64,000 bases of DNA from Yoonia sp. GPGPB17 (lineage in GTDB: Bacteria > Pseudomonadota > Alphaproteobacteria > Rhodobacterales > Rhodobacteraceae): NCBI RefSeq assembly GCF_037892195.1, contig NZ_JATACI010000002.1:930001-994000 (forward strand), given 5' to 3'. Shown here one piece after another: positions 34,687-45,448 of the stretch (position 1 is the first letter of the stretch; the number at the start of each line of letters is the position of its first letter). The notes under the pieces were generated by a model. It ran no database searches. It was not told where the DNA came from and saw only the letters and a list, made by a program, of their open reading frames with translations. Made by a program: the position numbers and the translations under genes.

Positions 34687-36917
34687 GGGTTTACCTCATG
34701 CTGGAATTTTGGTGCCCGCGCAGCTTGCGCTGCGGCAGGCAGTTGAATAATGGCGCAGGCCCCGGCGTGATCATGGCCTGCAAAGCGGTCGGCGTCCGTC
34801 AGGGTGAGCGTGCCACCATGTTCTTCGATGATTTTCTTGACGATCGGCAGCCCCAGGCCTGTCCCCTCGCCCCGCGTCGTCACATAGGGTTCAAACAGGC
34901 GGGCACGGTCCTCTGGCAGACCGATCCCATTGTCGGAGATCTTAATTGTGACCTGCCGCGCATCGTAAGACATGCGCAACTGGATCTCGGGGCGGTAGTC
35001 TTTGGGGCTGTGCCTTTTGATGTAAGTTTCCGTCGCCTCGCCGGCGTTCTTCAGCAGATTGGTCAGCGCCTGGCCGATCATAGTGTCATCCATATCGACC
35101 AGAACCGCCTCTTCGGGGATGCTTGCGGCAAAGTGCACCTCCGGCTGACCCGCTATCTGCAACGACAGGGCGTCGTGCACCAGTTGGGTCAGATCATTCA
35201 AATGCAGTTCCGGTTCCGGCATCCGTGCGAACTTAGAGAATTCGTCAACGATGCGCCGCAGATCATTGGTCTGCCGGACAATCACATCAGTCATCTGTTC
35301 CAGCTTGTCGGCATCAAGACCTACCTGCTTATGAAACTTGCGATTGATACGTTCCGCTGACAGTTGGATCGGCGTGAGCGGGTTTTTGATTTCATGCGCG
35401 ATGCGGCGTGCGACATCACCCCAGGCCGCCATCCGCTGGGCGCTAACCAGATCGGTCACGTCATCAAAGGCCACAACATAGCCTTCCAGCGTTCCGTCAT
35501 TGTTACGCCGCTGCGCCATGCGCACCAGCAGGCTTTCCTGCTGGCCTTTGCGGATCAGGTTGATTTGTTCTTGTACGCTTTCCGTCTCGGTCTCGCAGAC
35601 CTGCGCAAAGAGATCAGCAAATTCGGGTATCGCAACAGAGATCGCCGTTTCTTCGGGGTCATTGCCAGCGGACAGCAAGCCCCCTGCGGATGGGTTCACA
35701 AAGGTGACCCGCCCGAAAGCGTCCAACCCAACCACCCCTGATGTGACCGAACTGAGCACAGAGTCAAACAAGCGCCCGCGCCGTTCGGTCCGTTGATTGG
35801 TTTCGATCAACTGATCACGCTGCCCTTTCAGGCGGCTGGTCATCTGATTAAAGTAATGCCCCAATTGCGAGATTTCATCGTCGCCATCATCTTCGATCAC
35901 ACGTACATCCAGATCACCCGACCCCACGCGCTGGGACGCGGATACAAGCCGTCCGACAGGGCGCGACAAGCGCTCGGCAAACCAGAGCCCGCCCCAAATC
36001 GCACCCAAGATCAGGATCACGGCAAAACCCATGTAGAGCAAGCCGAACTGGAACAACAACTGGCCACGCTCGTTTTGCAACTCTTCATACTGGGCGACTG
36101 TCTCTGTGGTGTCATCAAGAAGCGACAGCACATTGCCATCCACAGCACGGGTCACATAAAGATAGCGGTCGCGAAAAGCGCTCAGGGGGATCAGCGCGCG
36201 GAATTCGTTGTTGGCAAAGTCCTGAATGATCGCCAGACCCGTTTCATCGGCACGTGTGAAGTCCTGTGCTGATGGGCGCTCATATCCAAACTCATACGAC
36301 CGTGCACCCCGTGCCGTGATCGTGCCAAGACCGTCAATCACAAAGGCCTCGCTCAGCCCGCGCTCCACCTGCGCCTGAACGTCGCCAAGGGCCCGGCGCA
36401 CCTCGCCATCATCCATAAAGAGGTTCGCCTGACGTTCGCGATTAAGATAGGCGGCCAGACCGCGCCCATCGCGTGTGAGTTCTTGGCGGTGTTCCTCTTC
36501 ATAGGCTTGGGCGGTGGTCAATGAAGTGCGCAGGACATTGCCCACCGGTTCAGAGAACAAACCATCCAATGCGATTGAGATCAATGTGACGGAAAACACC
36601 GCCACCAGAACGATAGGGACAAGTGCCGACAGCGCAAAAACGCCGGTCAGACGCAAGCTAAGTTGCGACCCAGCCGATTTTGCACGTCGCGCCGAAAGCA
36701 TCCGCGCCACCTGACGCATCACCAAGGCCGCGACGATCAGCACATAGATAAAATCAAGCAGCAGCACCAAACGTAGCGATGTTGAGGACGCGCCTTTGTC
36801 CAAAGGACCGACGACAATATAGGTCAACAAAGCCAAGACAGGTGCAACGACAACCAAGCTGATTGTGAACGCACTTTGCACATGCCGCTGGCGGAACCAG
36901 CGGGTTAGTCGCGTCAT
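34671..36917 (-). CDS. ntrY: Nitrogen regulation sensor histidine kinase NtrY
   Basis: 748 residues from ATG 36917. Three N-terminal membrane segments and a fourth near residue 290 enclose a periplasmic region. HAMP and PAS domains then lead to the kinase core with [19 protein letters not shown] (phospho-histidine), NLLKNAGEA, DNGIGLP and GTGLGLPIVKKII. It phosphorylates NtrX, the gene 3' to it. An earlier in-frame start would add 25 residues of unconvincing sequence. Confidence 0.93.
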   Translation of the reverse strand: MTRLTRWFRQRHVQSAFTISLVVVAPVLALLTYIVVGPLDKGASSTSLRLVLLLDFIYVLIVAALVMRQVARMLSARRAKSAGSQLSLRLTGVFALSALVPIVLVAVFSVTLISIALDGLFSEPVGNVLRTSLTTAQAYEEEHRQELTRDGRGLAAYLNRERQANLFMDDGEVRRALGDVQAQVERGLSEAFVIDGLGTITARGARSYEFGYERPSAQDFTRADETGLAIIQDFANNEFRALIPLSAFRDRYLYVTRAVDGNVLSLLDDTTETVAQYEELQNERGQLLFQFGLLYMGFAVILILGAIWGGLWFAERLSRPVGRLVSASQRVGSGDLDVRVIEDDGDDEISQLGHYFNQMTSRLKGQRDQLIETNQRTERRGRLFDSVLSSVTSGVVGLDAFGRVTFVNPSAGGLLSAGNDPEETAISVAIPEFADLFAQVCETETESVQEQINLIRKGQQESLLVRMAQRRNNDGTLEGYVVAFDDVTDLVSAQRMAAWGDVARRIAHEIKNPLTPIQLSAERINRKFHKQVGLDADKLEQMTDVIVRQTNDLRRIVDEFSKFARMPEPELHLNDLTQLVHDALSLQIAGQPEVHFAASIPEEAVLVDMDDTMIGQALTNLLKNAGEATETYIKRHSPKDYRPEIQLRMSYDARQVTIKISDNGIGLPEDRARLFEPYVTTRGEGTGLGLPIVKKIIEEHGGTLTLTDADRFAGHDHAGACAIIQLPAAAQAARAPKFQHEVNPWAIF

Positions 36918-37047
36918 ATTCAATCCCAGAAGGGTACGCCCCACGCGCAAAGCCCTGTTATTGAGGTGAGGTCGCCCCCACGATACCGCCAATCGCTGTG
37001 GTCTTTCTGCTACGTTGACGTCGCAGTGCCACGGTTCTGTTGCGGTT

Positions 37048-38421
37048 TTACATCAACTTGCGGCGCCGTGTCACGCGGATATCGAGGTCTGTAATCTTCT
37101 TGCGCAGGGTATTTCTGTTAATCCCCAGTAAATCCGCACATTTCGCCTGATTTCCACCCGTCGCATCAAGCGCAATTTCGATCAACGGGGCCTCAACCTC
37201 TTTCAGGATTCGATTGTAAAGCCCCGGCGGCGGCAAAACACCCCCATGCAAATCAAAATAGCGGCGCAGGTGCTTGCCGACGCTGGCGCTTAACTTATCG
37301 CCTTCACCGCCTGAACGCAGCGGCTCAATGGCAGGCTGGTTGCCCAGAACCATTTCAACCTCTGACCGGGTAATTTCTTCGGCCGCAGCGGTAAACACCA
37401 GACGGCGCACCGCGTTCTCTAACTGTCGGACATTGCCCGGCCAGCTGTAAGCACGCACCAGGTCAAGTGCAGCATCACCGAAGCGACGCAGAGGCGCCCC
37501 ATCGCGTTCTGCACGGGCCAGAAAGTGTTCGGCCAATAGCGGGATATCATCCACACGTTCACGCAGCGATGGCACATCAACCGTGACACCGCCCAGACGA
37601 TAAAACAAATCCTCACGGAACTGCCCGTCTTCCATCCGCGCCATCAGGTCCGATTGCGAGGTCGCCATGATCCGCGGGGCGTTGTCGCCCAAACTGTCCA
37701 ACATCCGGACGATCCGCGCCTGCGCCGGTTCAGATAGGTCACTGACCTCATCAAACAGGATCGACCCGCCTTTCGCACGACTTAGAACAGTGGAAGGGCC
37801 GTCCATCCCCTCTAAATCCGCCGCCGAAACAACTACAAACGGTAGGCTACGCCGATCCGAAAAATCATGCACCGCACGCGCAATCAGCGACTTTCCCGTC
37901 CCGCTTTCGCCGGTGATCAGCACAGGCAGTTGCGTATTCATCACCCGTGCAACAAGCCGGTAGAGGTTCTGCATCACAGGTGTGCGGCCGACCAAAGGCA
38001 GATCGCCGCCCTGCTCTGTTGCCGTGATATCAGGCGCGCGGGCGGTTGGTGCACGGCGTTTCACTTCAAGCGCACGCGCCGCCCGTTTCATCAGATCCGG
38101 CAGATCGAAGGGTTTGGGCAAGTAATCATAGGCGTCGGCCTCTGCCGCCTGAATAGCTGTCATAATCGTGTTCTGCGCCGAAATCACGATCACAGGCATG
38201 CCCGGACGCGCCTCGGCGATTTTGGGCAGCTGGTCAAGGCCATTGCCATCCGGCATGATCACATCTGAAATCACCAGATCGCCTTTGCCCTCATCAACCC
38301 AACGCATCAGTGTCACAATCGAAGACGTCGCGTGCACTTTGCAGCCTGCCCGGGTCAGGGCTTGGGTCAATACCGTGCGGATCGTACGATCGTCATCAGC
38401 AACAAGAACGGTCCCGTCCAT
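37048..38421 (-). CDS. ntrC: Nitrogen regulator NtrC without GAFTGA loop
   Basis: 457 residues: receiver ([14 protein letters not shown], phospho-Asp near 54; K in LPKPFDL), AAA+ domain (Walker A GESGTGKS, Walker [11 protein letters not shown]) and Fis-type helix-turn-helix ([19 protein letters not shown]). Where GAFTGA should stand the sequence reads [13 protein letters not shown]. This loop is also missing in Rhodobacter capsulatus NtrC, which activates sigma-70 RNA polymerase. The protein probably regulates ammonium assimilation with NtrB. Its start overlaps the ntrB stop by one base. Confidence 0.94.
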   Translation of the reverse strand: MDGTVLVADDDRTIRTVLTQALTRAGCKVHATSSIVTLMRWVDEGKGDLVISDVIMPDGNGLDQLPKIAEARPGMPVIVISAQNTIMTAIQAAEADAYDYLPKPFDLPDLMKRAARALEVKRRAPTARAPDITATEQGGDLPLVGRTPVMQNLYRLVARVMNTQLPVLITGESGTGKSLIARAVHDFSDRRSLPFVVVSAADLEGMDGPSTVLSRAKGGSILFDEVSDLSEPAQARIVRMLDSLGDNAPRIMATSQSDLMARMEDGQFREDLFYRLGGVTVDVPSLRERVDDIPLLAEHFLARAERDGAPLRRFGDAALDLVRAYSWPGNVRQLENAVRRLVFTAAAEEITRSEVEMVLGNQPAIEPLRSGGEGDKLSASVGKHLRRYFDLHGGVLPPPGLYNRILKEVEAPLIEIALDATGGNQAKCADLLGINRNTLRKKITDLDIRVTRRRKLM

Positions 38422-39497
38422 CAGTCTTCTCCTGTCTCATAGTCTTTGGGTACAACGGGCAGCGATACGCGAAACACCGTGCGCCCCGGCACGCTGTCCA
38501 CCGATATCCATCCGCCGACGTCACCGATCAATTTGGACACAAGGGCCAATCCCAGCCCGGTGCCGTTTTCTTTGCCCGAAACGAAAGGCTCAAAGATATC
38601 ATCCGCAATCTCGCGCGGCAGACCGGGCCCGTCGTCAATGATCTCAACCTGCAAAGGCAGCCGCGCCTGCGTGCCATCCGAACGGTGCACGCGCAATGCG
38701 GTATCATAGAATGTGCGCAGACGGATTGACCCCGCCTCTTCGCTCGCTTCTGAGGCGTTCTTGAGCAGGTTCAGAAACACCTGCAAAAGCTGATCACCAT
38801 CGGCCAGAGTTTGCGGTAGCGACGGGTCATAGTCTTCGACAAACAGCATATGCGCGCCAAAGCCAACGGCGGCAGATTGCCGTGCGCGATCCAGCACATC
38901 ATGAATGTTCACCGGCTTCACCATAGGTTTACGCAGGTTGCCAAACTGCTCGACCTGTTCGAGCAGTTTCACAATGCGGCGACTTTCTTCGACAATCAGG
39001 TCCGTCATCTCCTGATCATCCGGCGTCAGCCCCATCGACAGCAATTGTGCGGCACCTGTGATGCCTGCCAGCGGATTCTTGATTTCATGGGCCAGCATCT
39101 CGGCCATCCCAATTGCTGACTTCGCCGCCTTGCCCGAGGAATGGTTTTGATTGATGCGGCTCGCAATCTCGCGCGGGCTGATCATGACGATCATCGTGTC
39201 GTCGGAGCCTTGCAACGGGGCGAATTGCAGATTGCAAAGCATCGGGGCACGCTCACCACTGCCGACATCTACATCATTGACGAACAGCGAGGTGCGGTTC
39301 TTGCGGGCGCGACTGAAAGGTGCCTCAAGCGGCGCGTCAATCATGACTTTTTGCCAAAGCTTTTCACCCACCAGCGCCTTGGCCGAGAGGTTGAGAAAGC
39401 TTTCCGCAGCGGGGTTGCTCATTGTGATCGTGTCGTCACCATCCAGCATCAAAGACGGCACCGGCAACGACGACCATAGCGCTTGCCCCAAAATCAT
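38421..39497 (-). CDS. ntrB: Nitrogen sensor histidine kinase NtrB
   Basis: 358 residues from ATG 39497, which overlaps the dusB stop as ATGA. An N-terminal PAS domain without membrane segments ([20 protein letters not shown]) precedes the kinase core: [20 protein letters not shown] (phospho-histidine), [16 protein letters not shown] and [13 protein letters not shown]. It phosphorylates or dephosphorylates NtrC according to nitrogen status signalled by PII proteins; no PII gene lies in the window. Confidence 0.93.
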   Translation of the reverse strand: MILGQALWSSLPVPSLMLDGDDTITMSNPAAESFLNLSAKALVGEKLWQKVMIDAPLEAPFSRARKNRTSLFVNDVDVGSGERAPMLCNLQFAPLQGSDDTMIVMISPREIASRINQNHSSGKAAKSAIGMAEMLAHEIKNPLAGITGAAQLLSMGLTPDDQEMTDLIVEESRRIVKLLEQVEQFGNLRKPMVKPVNIHDVLDRARQSAAVGFGAHMLFVEDYDPSLPQTLADGDQLLQVFLNLLKNASEASEEAGSIRLRTFYDTALRVHRSDGTQARLPLQVEIIDDGPGLPREIADDIFEPFVSGKENGTGLGLALVSKLIGDVGGWISVDSVPGRTVFRVSLPVVPKDYETGED

Positions 39498-40534
39498 GCG
39501 GCCACCTGTACGTCCAGGGCTTCTGGCAGGTCGCGCAAGACATCGGCAGGCGTGGCATGTGTCAGGATCGCCTTGCGCAAGGCAGGCCCTGTACCTGCAT
39601 CGTCCATATACCATCCCAAGTGTTTGCGTGATACTTTGCGGCCCAGTTCGGGCCCATAGAACGACAGCATCGCCTCGTAATGGGTGCACACCATATCGAT
39701 CAAGGCGCGGCCCTGCGGGATCTGTGGCATCTTTGTACCGTGCAACGCGGCCGAAACCTGCGCCAAAACCCAAGGTCGCCCCTGCGCACCGCGCCCGATC
39801 ATCACACCATCGGCTCCTGATAAGTCCAATGCCTTGCGCGCGGTGCTCGCGTCTACGATGTCCCCATTCGCAATCACAGGAATGGACACGGCATCTTTGA
39901 TCTTACGGATCGCCGCCCAGTCAGCCGCACCTTTGTAGAACTGACAGCGGGTACGCCCGTGTATCGTTACCAACCGCACGCCCGCATCTTCGGCACGTTT
40001 TGACACATCTGCCGCGTTCAGGCTGTCATCATCCCAACCCAGCCGCGTTTTTAGGGTGACAGGCACATCAACCGCATTGACCACCGCCTCGATCAGGCTG
40101 AGCGCGTGATCCGGCGTGCGCAGCAAAGCGGACCCCGAATAGCCGTTTGTCACCTTCTTGGCCGGGCACCCCATATTGATATCAATAATGGCCGCGCCGT
40201 TTCCTGCGGCCATCCGCGCCGCTTCGGCCATCCAGTAGGCCTCACGCCCGGCGATCTGAACGGCGGTGCCTGCCTGATCATACCCCAATTCCGCCCGCTC
40301 ACGCACACCGGGTTTGGCCTGCACCATCTCCTGACTGGCCACCATTTCGCTAACCACCCAACCCGCACCAAAGGATGCAACCAGCTGACGGAACGGTAAG
40401 TCAGTAATACCAGCCAACGGTGCGAGCGCCACCGGCGGCGTCAAAGCCACGTCGTCGAGAACCAGAGATTCGGTTTGTGCCAAAGGAATAGTCATTCGCT
40501 TATCTGTTGCGCGCAGTGAGGTGTTTATCGCCAT
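39494..40534 (-). CDS. dusB: tRNA-dihydrouridine synthase (DusB type)
   Basis: 346 residues. FMN-barrel motifs are [14 protein letters not shown] at the start, the catalytic-cysteine region [19 protein letters not shown] and [29 protein letters not shown] binds phosphate. It reduces specific uridines in tRNA. It is the first gene of the ntr operon, as in other alphaproteobacteria. A second in-frame ATG at 40495 is possible; the first is favoured by GGTGAAG upstream. Confidence 0.92.
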   Translation of the reverse strand: MAINTSLRATDKRMTIPLAQTESLVLDDVALTPPVALAPLAGITDLPFRQLVASFGAGWVVSEMVASQEMVQAKPGVRERAELGYDQAGTAVQIAGREAYWMAEAARMAAGNGAAIIDINMGCPAKKVTNGYSGSALLRTPDHALSLIEAVVNAVDVPVTLKTRLGWDDDSLNAADVSKRAEDAGVRLVTIHGRTRCQFYKGAADWAAIRKIKDAVSIPVIANGDIVDASTARKALDLSGADGVMIGRGAQGRPWVLAQVSAALHGTKMPQIPQGRALIDMVCTHYEAMLSFYGPELGRKVSRKHLGWYMDDAGTGPALRKAILTHATPADVLRDLPEALDVQVAA

Positions 40535-40680
40535 ATCTTCACCGTCTCAACGAATCCAATCCGTTTTTCTCCTGTAAAAATAGCAACTGCCCAAAAATTG
40601 TGCGATCCGCTCCCCAAACTGCCGAATTGCGTCGCCGAGGTTCGCGTCCTACACCTGTCGCAACCATGAATGGAACTCAG

Positions 40681-41814
40681 ATGAAAACAGCGGCCATCAT
40701 TGTTGCAGCAGGGCGTGGCACACGGGCTTACGGCGACATCCCCAAACAATGGCAGATGCTTGATGACCGCCCTGTCGCCTCCCATGCTATGATGCGGTTT
40801 GCCGCCCACCCCGCCATTTCTCAGCTGGTGCTCGTGTTGCATCGTGATGATCTGGATACAGCACTCTGGCCACGTGAACCTGCCGCGACCGTCGCTATCG
40901 GTGGCGACACCCGGGCCGCATCGGTGCTTGCGGGTTTGCAGGTGGTCGATGCAAGTATTGATCACGTGCTAATACATGACGCTGCAAGACCGCTGGTCAG
41001 CATTGCGATGATTGATCGCATTCTTGAGGCCCTGGAAGATCACACAGGCGCAGCCCCCGCCATCGGCGTCACCGACACCCTGTGGCATGGGGCCAAAGGT
41101 GCGGTCCAAGGTGTTCAAGATCGCGAAGGATTGTATCGCGCGCAGACCCCGCAAGGGTTCCAGCTCGCGCCACTGCTTGCAGCGCATGCCGCAAGCACTG
41201 GGCAAGAAACCGACGATGTGGCCGTGGCCCGTGCGGCAGGACTGGACGTTGCCATCGTGGCGGGCGATGAAGACAACATCAAGATCACCACGTCCGCAGA
41301 CTTCGCACGGGCGGCCAAACTGATGAGGCAGACCATGGATATCCGTTGCGGCAATGGCTATGACGTGCACCGATTTGGCCCCGGCGATCATGTATGGCTC
41401 TGCGGCGTACAGATCCCCCACACCCGCAGCTTGCAGGGGCATTCAGATGCGGACGTTGGCATGCATGCGGTCACCGACGCAATCTATGGTGCGGTGGGCA
41501 AAGGTGATATTGGCCAGCACTTCCCACCCACTGACCCACAGTGGAAGGGTGCAGAGAGCCACATTTTTCTCACGCATGCGGTTGCGCTCGCGCAATCCGA
41601 AGGATTCAGCATCGGCAATGTTGACTGCACGCTTGTATGTGAACACCCCAAGATTGGCCCGCACCAAGATGCGATGAAAGCGGTAATGGGTGCTTATATG
41701 GGCGTCGACAGTGATCGGGTCAGTGTCAAGGCGACGACCTCTGAAAGGCTCGGGTTTACGGGCCGCGAGGAAGGTATTGCCGCCATCGCGACAGTCACGT
41801 TGATCAAGACATGA
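40681..41814 (+). CDS. ispDF: Bifunctional IspD/IspF isoprenoid enzyme
   Basis: 377 residues from ATG 40681 behind GGAAC; another ATG lies 5 codons upstream. The N-terminal IspD (MEP cytidylyltransferase) part has [19 protein letters not shown]. The C-terminal IspF (MECDP synthase) part begins near residue 220 with [14 protein letters not shown] and [11 protein letters not shown]. The fusion covers two non-adjacent steps of the MEP pathway, as in many alphaproteobacteria. It is followed by pgpA with an ATGA overlap. Confidence 0.95.
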   Translation: MKTAAIIVAAGRGTRAYGDIPKQWQMLDDRPVASHAMMRFAAHPAISQLVLVLHRDDLDTALWPREPAATVAIGGDTRAASVLAGLQVVDASIDHVLIHDAARPLVSIAMIDRILEALEDHTGAAPAIGVTDTLWHGAKGAVQGVQDREGLYRAQTPQGFQLAPLLAAHAASTGQETDDVAVARAAGLDVAIVAGDEDNIKITTSADFARAAKLMRQTMDIRCGNGYDVHRFGPGDHVWLCGVQIPHTRSLQGHSDADVGMHAVTDAIYGAVGKGDIGQHFPPTDPQWKGAESHIFLTHAVALAQSEGFSIGNVDCTLVCEHPKIGPHQDAMKAVMGAYMGVDSDRVSVKATTSERLGFTGREEGIAAIATVTLIKT

Positions 41815-42317
41815 GCAGTCTGATTGCCACCTTCTTCTACGTAGGGCACCTGCGCCCGGCCCCTGGCACATGGGGGTCGCTGGCGGCCCTGCCCGCGGCC
41901 TGGGCAATATATGTGCTTGCAGGGCCATGGGGTCTGCTGGCCGGGGTTGTCCTGTCTTATGTGCTGGGTGTCTGGGCTACAGGGGTCGAGACCAAGGGCA
42001 AAGACGACCACGACCCCTCCGAGATTGTGATTGATGAGGTCTGCGGCCAGTGGATTGCTTTGTTGCCCATTGCCTTTGGCGCGGCCAACGCCGGTGTTGC
42101 AATGACAGACCTTTGGCCCGGCTGGATCGCGGCCTTTGTGCTATTTCGGTTCTTCGATATCACGAAACTGGGACCTGTGGGATGGGCCGACCGCATGGAC
42201 GGGCCAACGGGGGTGATGCTGGATGATGTCATCGCGGGCATTTTCGCGGCACTTGGCGTGCTCGGCCTTGCCTGGCTCGCACACCAAGGCTTTGTTGCGC
42301 AGGTCAATCCGGCGTGA
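41811..42317 (+). CDS. pgpA: Phosphatidylglycerophosphatase A
   Basis: 168 residues with the acidic motif [11 protein letters not shown] (about 68-78) and four membrane segments. It removes phosphate from phosphatidylglycerophosphate in phosphatidylglycerol synthesis at the inner membrane. Start and stop overlap the neighbours by 4 bases each, so ispDF-pgpA-pncC is one tight unit. Confidence 0.93.
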   Translation: MSSLIATFFYVGHLRPAPGTWGSLAALPAAWAIYVLAGPWGLLAGVVLSYVLGVWATGVETKGKDDHDPSEIVIDEVCGQWIALLPIAFGAANAGVAMTDLWPGWIAAFVLFRFFDITKLGPVGWADRMDGPTGVMLDDVIAGIFAALGVLGLAWLAHQGFVAQVNPA

Positions 42318-42799
42318 GCGGCGCGGCCGATCTTCTAACGGCTGCAAAGGCAAAGGGCCTGATGCTCGCGACCGCCGAAAGCTGCACCGGCGGCATGCTG
42401 AGTGCCGCGATTACCGACATCCCGGGCAGCTCAGCCATTTTTGACCGCGCCTTTGTCACCTACACCAATACCGCCAAGGTACAGATGCTTGGCGTCAAAG
42501 AGACAACTTTAGCCGCCCATGGCGCGGTATCTGAACAGGTCGCCGCAGAAATGGCGGCGGGAGCCCTGCGCAACTCGGATGCCGATATCGCCGTCGCAAT
42601 CACAGGCATCGCCGGACCGGGTGGGTCAGAGCATAAACCCGAAGGACGCGTATGTTTCGGACTGGCCCGCAAAACCGGCGTAACCACCGCGACAGTCGAC
42701 TTCGGCGCCCTGGGCCGCGATAAGGTACGCAGCGCAGCACGAGATCACGGCATGGCGCTATTACGCGGGGCCATAGATTCAATCGAGCACGATTCTTAG
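42314..42799 (+). CDS. pncC: Nicotinamide-nucleotide amidohydrolase (stand-alone CinA C-domain)
   Basis: 161 residues from GTG 42314. It has the CinA C-terminal signature AESCTGGMLSAAITDIPGSS and TGIAGPGGS, without the N-terminal MoCF-like domain of full-length CinA. It deamidates nicotinamide mononucleotide in the pyridine salvage cycle. It is the last gene of the unit. Confidence 0.9.
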   Translation: MSGAADLLTAAKAKGLMLATAESCTGGMLSAAITDIPGSSAIFDRAFVTYTNTAKVQMLGVKETTLAAHGAVSEQVAAEMAAGALRNSDADIAVAITGIAGPGGSEHKPEGRVCFGLARKTGVTTATVDFGALGRDKVRSAARDHGMALLRGAIDSIEHDS

Positions 42800-42948
42800 C
42801 CTCATAACGTCAATTCCGCCTAATTTGCAGGCACTTTACAAATTGCCCCTGTTTTAGGCCGCATCAGAAGCTATTGCACATTTAACACGCACGGCAAATC
42901 CGCCCTAAGGCCTCCTACAAAAAAACTGGAAGACCTAAGGAGGGGACA

Positions 42949-44130
42949 ATGAACGGAGCGGATACAGCGTGGATCATCGTGGCCACGGCGCTTGTATTAT
43001 TTATGACACTGCCGGGACTGGCGCTGTTTTACGGCGGGCTGGTGCGCGCACGCAATGTGCTGAGCGTCTTTATGCACTGTTACGCCATCGCCTGTTTGAT
43101 GAGCATCCTGTGGTTTGCCTTTGGTTATTCCGTTGCTTTCGGATCGGACACCAGCGGTGTCTGGGGTGGATTGGATAAGATGTTCCTGTCCGGCATCACG
43201 GCTGACACGCTGTCGGGCACCCTGCCCGAGGTCTTGTTCTTTGCCTTTCAGATGACCTTTGCGATCATCACCCCCGCCCTGATCGTCGGTGCTTACGTGG
43301 AACGGATCGGGTTTGGGTTTGTACTGCTTTTCTCATCGCTTTGGATGCTATTTTGCTACGCACCGGTGGTGCATTGGGTCTGGGGCGGTGGGATGCTGGC
43401 CGATGGCGGCATCTTTGGTGATACGGGCGTGCGTGACTTTGCGGGCGGCATCGTCGTCCATGAAACCGCCGGTATCGCAGCCCTGCTGCTGGCAATCTTT
43501 CTTGGGTCGCGGCGCGATCCGTCCAAGCCGCCACACAATCCGGGCATGGTGATGATTGGCGCAGCAATGCTCTGGGTCGGCTGGTTCGGCTTCAACGGCG
43601 GATCGCAATTGGCAGCCGACGGTGGTGCCGCCATGGCGATTACGGTCACGCATATCTCGGCCGCAGCCGCATCCCTGACTTGGGCGCTGTGGGAGCGCGT
43701 CAAGTTCGGCAAAGCATCCCTTGTAGGTATGGTGACAGGGACGATTGCAGGTCTGGCTTCGATCACCCCGGCATCCGGCTTTGTTGGCCCGGTTGAGGCG
43801 CTGGTGATCGGATCTGTCGCCGGCATCCTGTGCCAAGAAGCGGTGAACCTGATCCGGAACACCTTTAAAATTGACGATACATTGGATGTCTTTGCCGTGC
43901 ACGGCGTCGGCGGCATCTTTGGCACCGTCATGATCGCAGTCTTCGGGGCAGGCGGATGGGCGGCGCAGCTTGGAGGATTGGTGATCGTCGGCGGCTATAC
44001 TGTTCTCGTCACCGTCGCGCTGATCTTTATTTGCAAGGCGATCACACCGTTGCGCGTCGATGACGAGGCCGAGACCACGGGGCTTGATCTTGCTGTGCAC
44101 GGCGAGCGGGCTTATGAGTTTAACAGCTAA
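42949..44130 (+). CDS. amtB: Ammonium transporter
   Basis: 393 residues, eleven-helix Amt family. The pore histidines lie in VVHWVWGGG (about residue 142) and VFAVHGVGGIFG (about residue 320). AAAGAG-type N-terminal segments and FYGGLVRARNVLS are diagnostic. It conducts ammonium/ammonia into the cell. ATG 42949 follows AAGGAGGGG. No PII (glnK) gene accompanies it and no clear sigma-54 promoter is seen upstream, which fits the GAFTGA-less NtrC in this organism. Confidence 0.94.
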   Translation: MNGADTAWIIVATALVLFMTLPGLALFYGGLVRARNVLSVFMHCYAIACLMSILWFAFGYSVAFGSDTSGVWGGLDKMFLSGITADTLSGTLPEVLFFAFQMTFAIITPALIVGAYVERIGFGFVLLFSSLWMLFCYAPVVHWVWGGGMLADGGIFGDTGVRDFAGGIVVHETAGIAALLLAIFLGSRRDPSKPPHNPGMVMIGAAMLWVGWFGFNGGSQLAADGGAAMAITVTHISAAAASLTWALWERVKFGKASLVGMVTGTIAGLASITPASGFVGPVEALVIGSVAGILCQEAVNLIRNTFKIDDTLDVFAVHGVGGIFGTVMIAVFGAGGWAAQLGGLVIVGGYTVLVTVALIFICKAITPLRVDDEAETTGLDLAVHGERAYEFNS

Positions 44131-44151
44131 GCAGCCCTCAACGTGATCCTG

Positions 44152-44179
44152 AAAGGCCCGCCCCAACTGGCGGGCCTTT
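44152..44179. terminator. Bidirectional rho-independent terminator
   Basis: Arms AAAGGCCCGCC (44152-44162) and GGCGGGCCTTT (44169-44179) pair over a 6-nt loop, with T-rich or A-rich flanks on both sides. It sits between the convergent amtB and COQ10-like genes and serves both. Confidence 0.85.
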
Positions 44180-44180
44180 G

Positions 44181-44624
44181 TCATTGATAAAGCGTTGCCG
44201 CGCGTCGCTCAAACGATCGGACGACACGCTGCATTGCTTCATTAAAAAATAGACCGGCTGCACCTTGTAACAAACGGTTCTTGAATTCAAAATCGACCTC
44301 AAACGATACTTCGCAGCCGCCTTGGACATCCTTGAACGTCCACTGGCTTTCCAGATACCGGATTGGGCCATCCAGGTATGCGGTATCGATCTTCATTTCA
44401 TCCTGCCACAGGCGAACACGGCTACCGAATTTTTCGCGAAAAACTTTGAATGAAATGACCAGGTCGGCCAGCATTTCAGCGTGATCACCCTTGTCGGTGA
44501 CGCTGCGCACGCGCGCGGCAGCGGTCCACGGCAGGAACTCGGGATAACTGGCAACGTCTGCCACAAGATCGTACATCTGTTGGGCTGTGTAGGGCAGAAA
44601 CTTAGTTTCAGAATGGCTTGGCAT
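44181..44624 (-). CDS. COQ10/RatA-type START-domain protein
   Basis: 147 residues from ATG 44624. The polyketide-cyclase/START fold is seen in [22 protein letters not shown] (about 11-32), with a C-terminal helix ending [13 protein letters not shown]. Bacterial relatives bind ubiquinone and aid respiratory electron transfer, or act as ribosome-associated RatA; quinone binding is the likelier role in alphaproteobacteria. It is convergent with amtB across the shared terminator, and divergent from hpt with 84 bases between. Confidence 0.83.
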   Translation of the reverse strand: MPSHSETKFLPYTAQQMYDLVADVASYPEFLPWTAAARVRSVTDKGDHAEMLADLVISFKVFREKFGSRVRLWQDEMKIDTAYLDGPIRYLESQWTFKDVQGGCEVSFEVDFEFKNRLLQGAAGLFFNEAMQRVVRSFERRAATLYQ

Positions 44625-44708
44625 GCGGGTCTTTCGCGGGTGACTTCGGCACAGGATGTCGTAAACTCTGCGCTGAAAATCAACCCATTTCCCGGAACTG
44701 AGTCCCCT

Positions 44709-45254
44709 ATGCCACATCCTAACTACGTGATCGACGAAATGATCAGCGCCAAATCCATCGCCGCACGTATCGAAGAACTGGCCAAAGATATCAGAACAGA
44801 ATTCAAAAATACGGATAAACTGGTTGTTGTGGGGCTGCTGCGCGGCTCATTCGTCTTCATTGCCGATCTGGTGCGTGAACTGGACCTGCCGGTTGAGGTG
44901 GATTTCCTTGAGGCATCATCCTATGGCGACGGCATGGAAAGCACCCGTGAGGTCCGCATTCTCAAGGACCTACGTGGCCAAATTGAAGGGCGTGATGTGC
45001 TAATTGTTGAAGACATCGTCGACACCGGGCACACGCTGTCACATGTGACGAAATTCCTTGGGTCCCGCAAACCGGCGAGGATGAAAACCATCGCCCTGCT
45101 CGATAAACCGGCCCGCCGCGAAGTGGATTTGAAGGCCGACTGGACGGGGTTTGAAATCCCCGATGAGTTTGTCGTCGGCTACGGCATCGACTTTGCCCAA
45201 CGCAACCGAAATTTAGGTTTCATTGGTAAGGTGCGCTTTGTCGAGGACGCATGA
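44709..45254 (+). CDS. hpt: Hypoxanthine phosphoribosyltransferase
   Basis: 181 residues from ATG 44709. The PRPP-binding loop [17 protein letters not shown] (about 99-115) and the flexible loop [10 protein letters not shown] are characteristic. It salvages hypoxanthine (and guanine) to nucleotides, the counterpart to the urate-degrading genes elsewhere in the window. The next, very small gene starts inside its stop codon (ATGA). Confidence 0.92.
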   Translation: MPHPNYVIDEMISAKSIAARIEELAKDIRTEFKNTDKLVVVGLLRGSFVFIADLVRELDLPVEVDFLEASSYGDGMESTREVRILKDLRGQIEGRDVLIVEDIVDTGHTLSHVTKFLGSRKPARMKTIALLDKPARREVDLKADWTGFEIPDEFVVGYGIDFAQRNRNLGFIGKVRFVEDA

Positions 45255-45424
45255 ATCCCCGCTGGCTTCTTAAAGCCAAACGCTGGGCGCAGAATCCGCC
45301 CTCACCTGCAAAGATCAAGTTCGTCGCAGGTATCTTGCTGTTTTGTTTGATCCTCTTCGCAATCGAGCGCATCTGGGGTTGGCCGGATTGGCTGACCCCA
45401 AATGACCTGCGCGGGCGCCGCTAG
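45251..45424 (+). CDS. 57-residue single-pass membrane protein, function unknown
   Basis: ATG 45251 overlaps the hpt stop (ATGA); TAG ends the frame at 45424. The product is basic at the N-terminus ([14 protein letters not shown]). One membrane helix spans about residues 24-38 ([16 protein letters not shown]), and an aromatic, proline-containing tail ([16 protein letters not shown]) follows. Tight coupling to hpt supports a real gene. I recognise no family. Confidence 0.7.
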   Translation: MNPRWLLKAKRWAQNPPSPAKIKFVAGILLFCLILFAIERIWGWPDWLTPNDLRGRR

Positions 45425-45448
45425 AGCGACCCAAGCCCCCGACAAGCA

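Noticed and set aside
42800..42948. Sigma-54 promoter before amtB
   Set aside because: The nearest GGCAC and TTGC elements are 14 bases apart between GG and GC instead of 10, and no NtrC-type site is clear.
43348..44184. Long minus-strand frame of 278 codons opposite amtB
   Set aside because: It is antisense to a strongly conserved membrane transporter, and its residues look like the reverse reading of amtB codons.
44181..44624. Assignment of the START-domain gene as RatA toxin
   Set aside because: No RatB-type partner is next to it and the family in alphaproteobacteria is more often linked to quinone binding, so only the broad COQ10/RatA label is kept.
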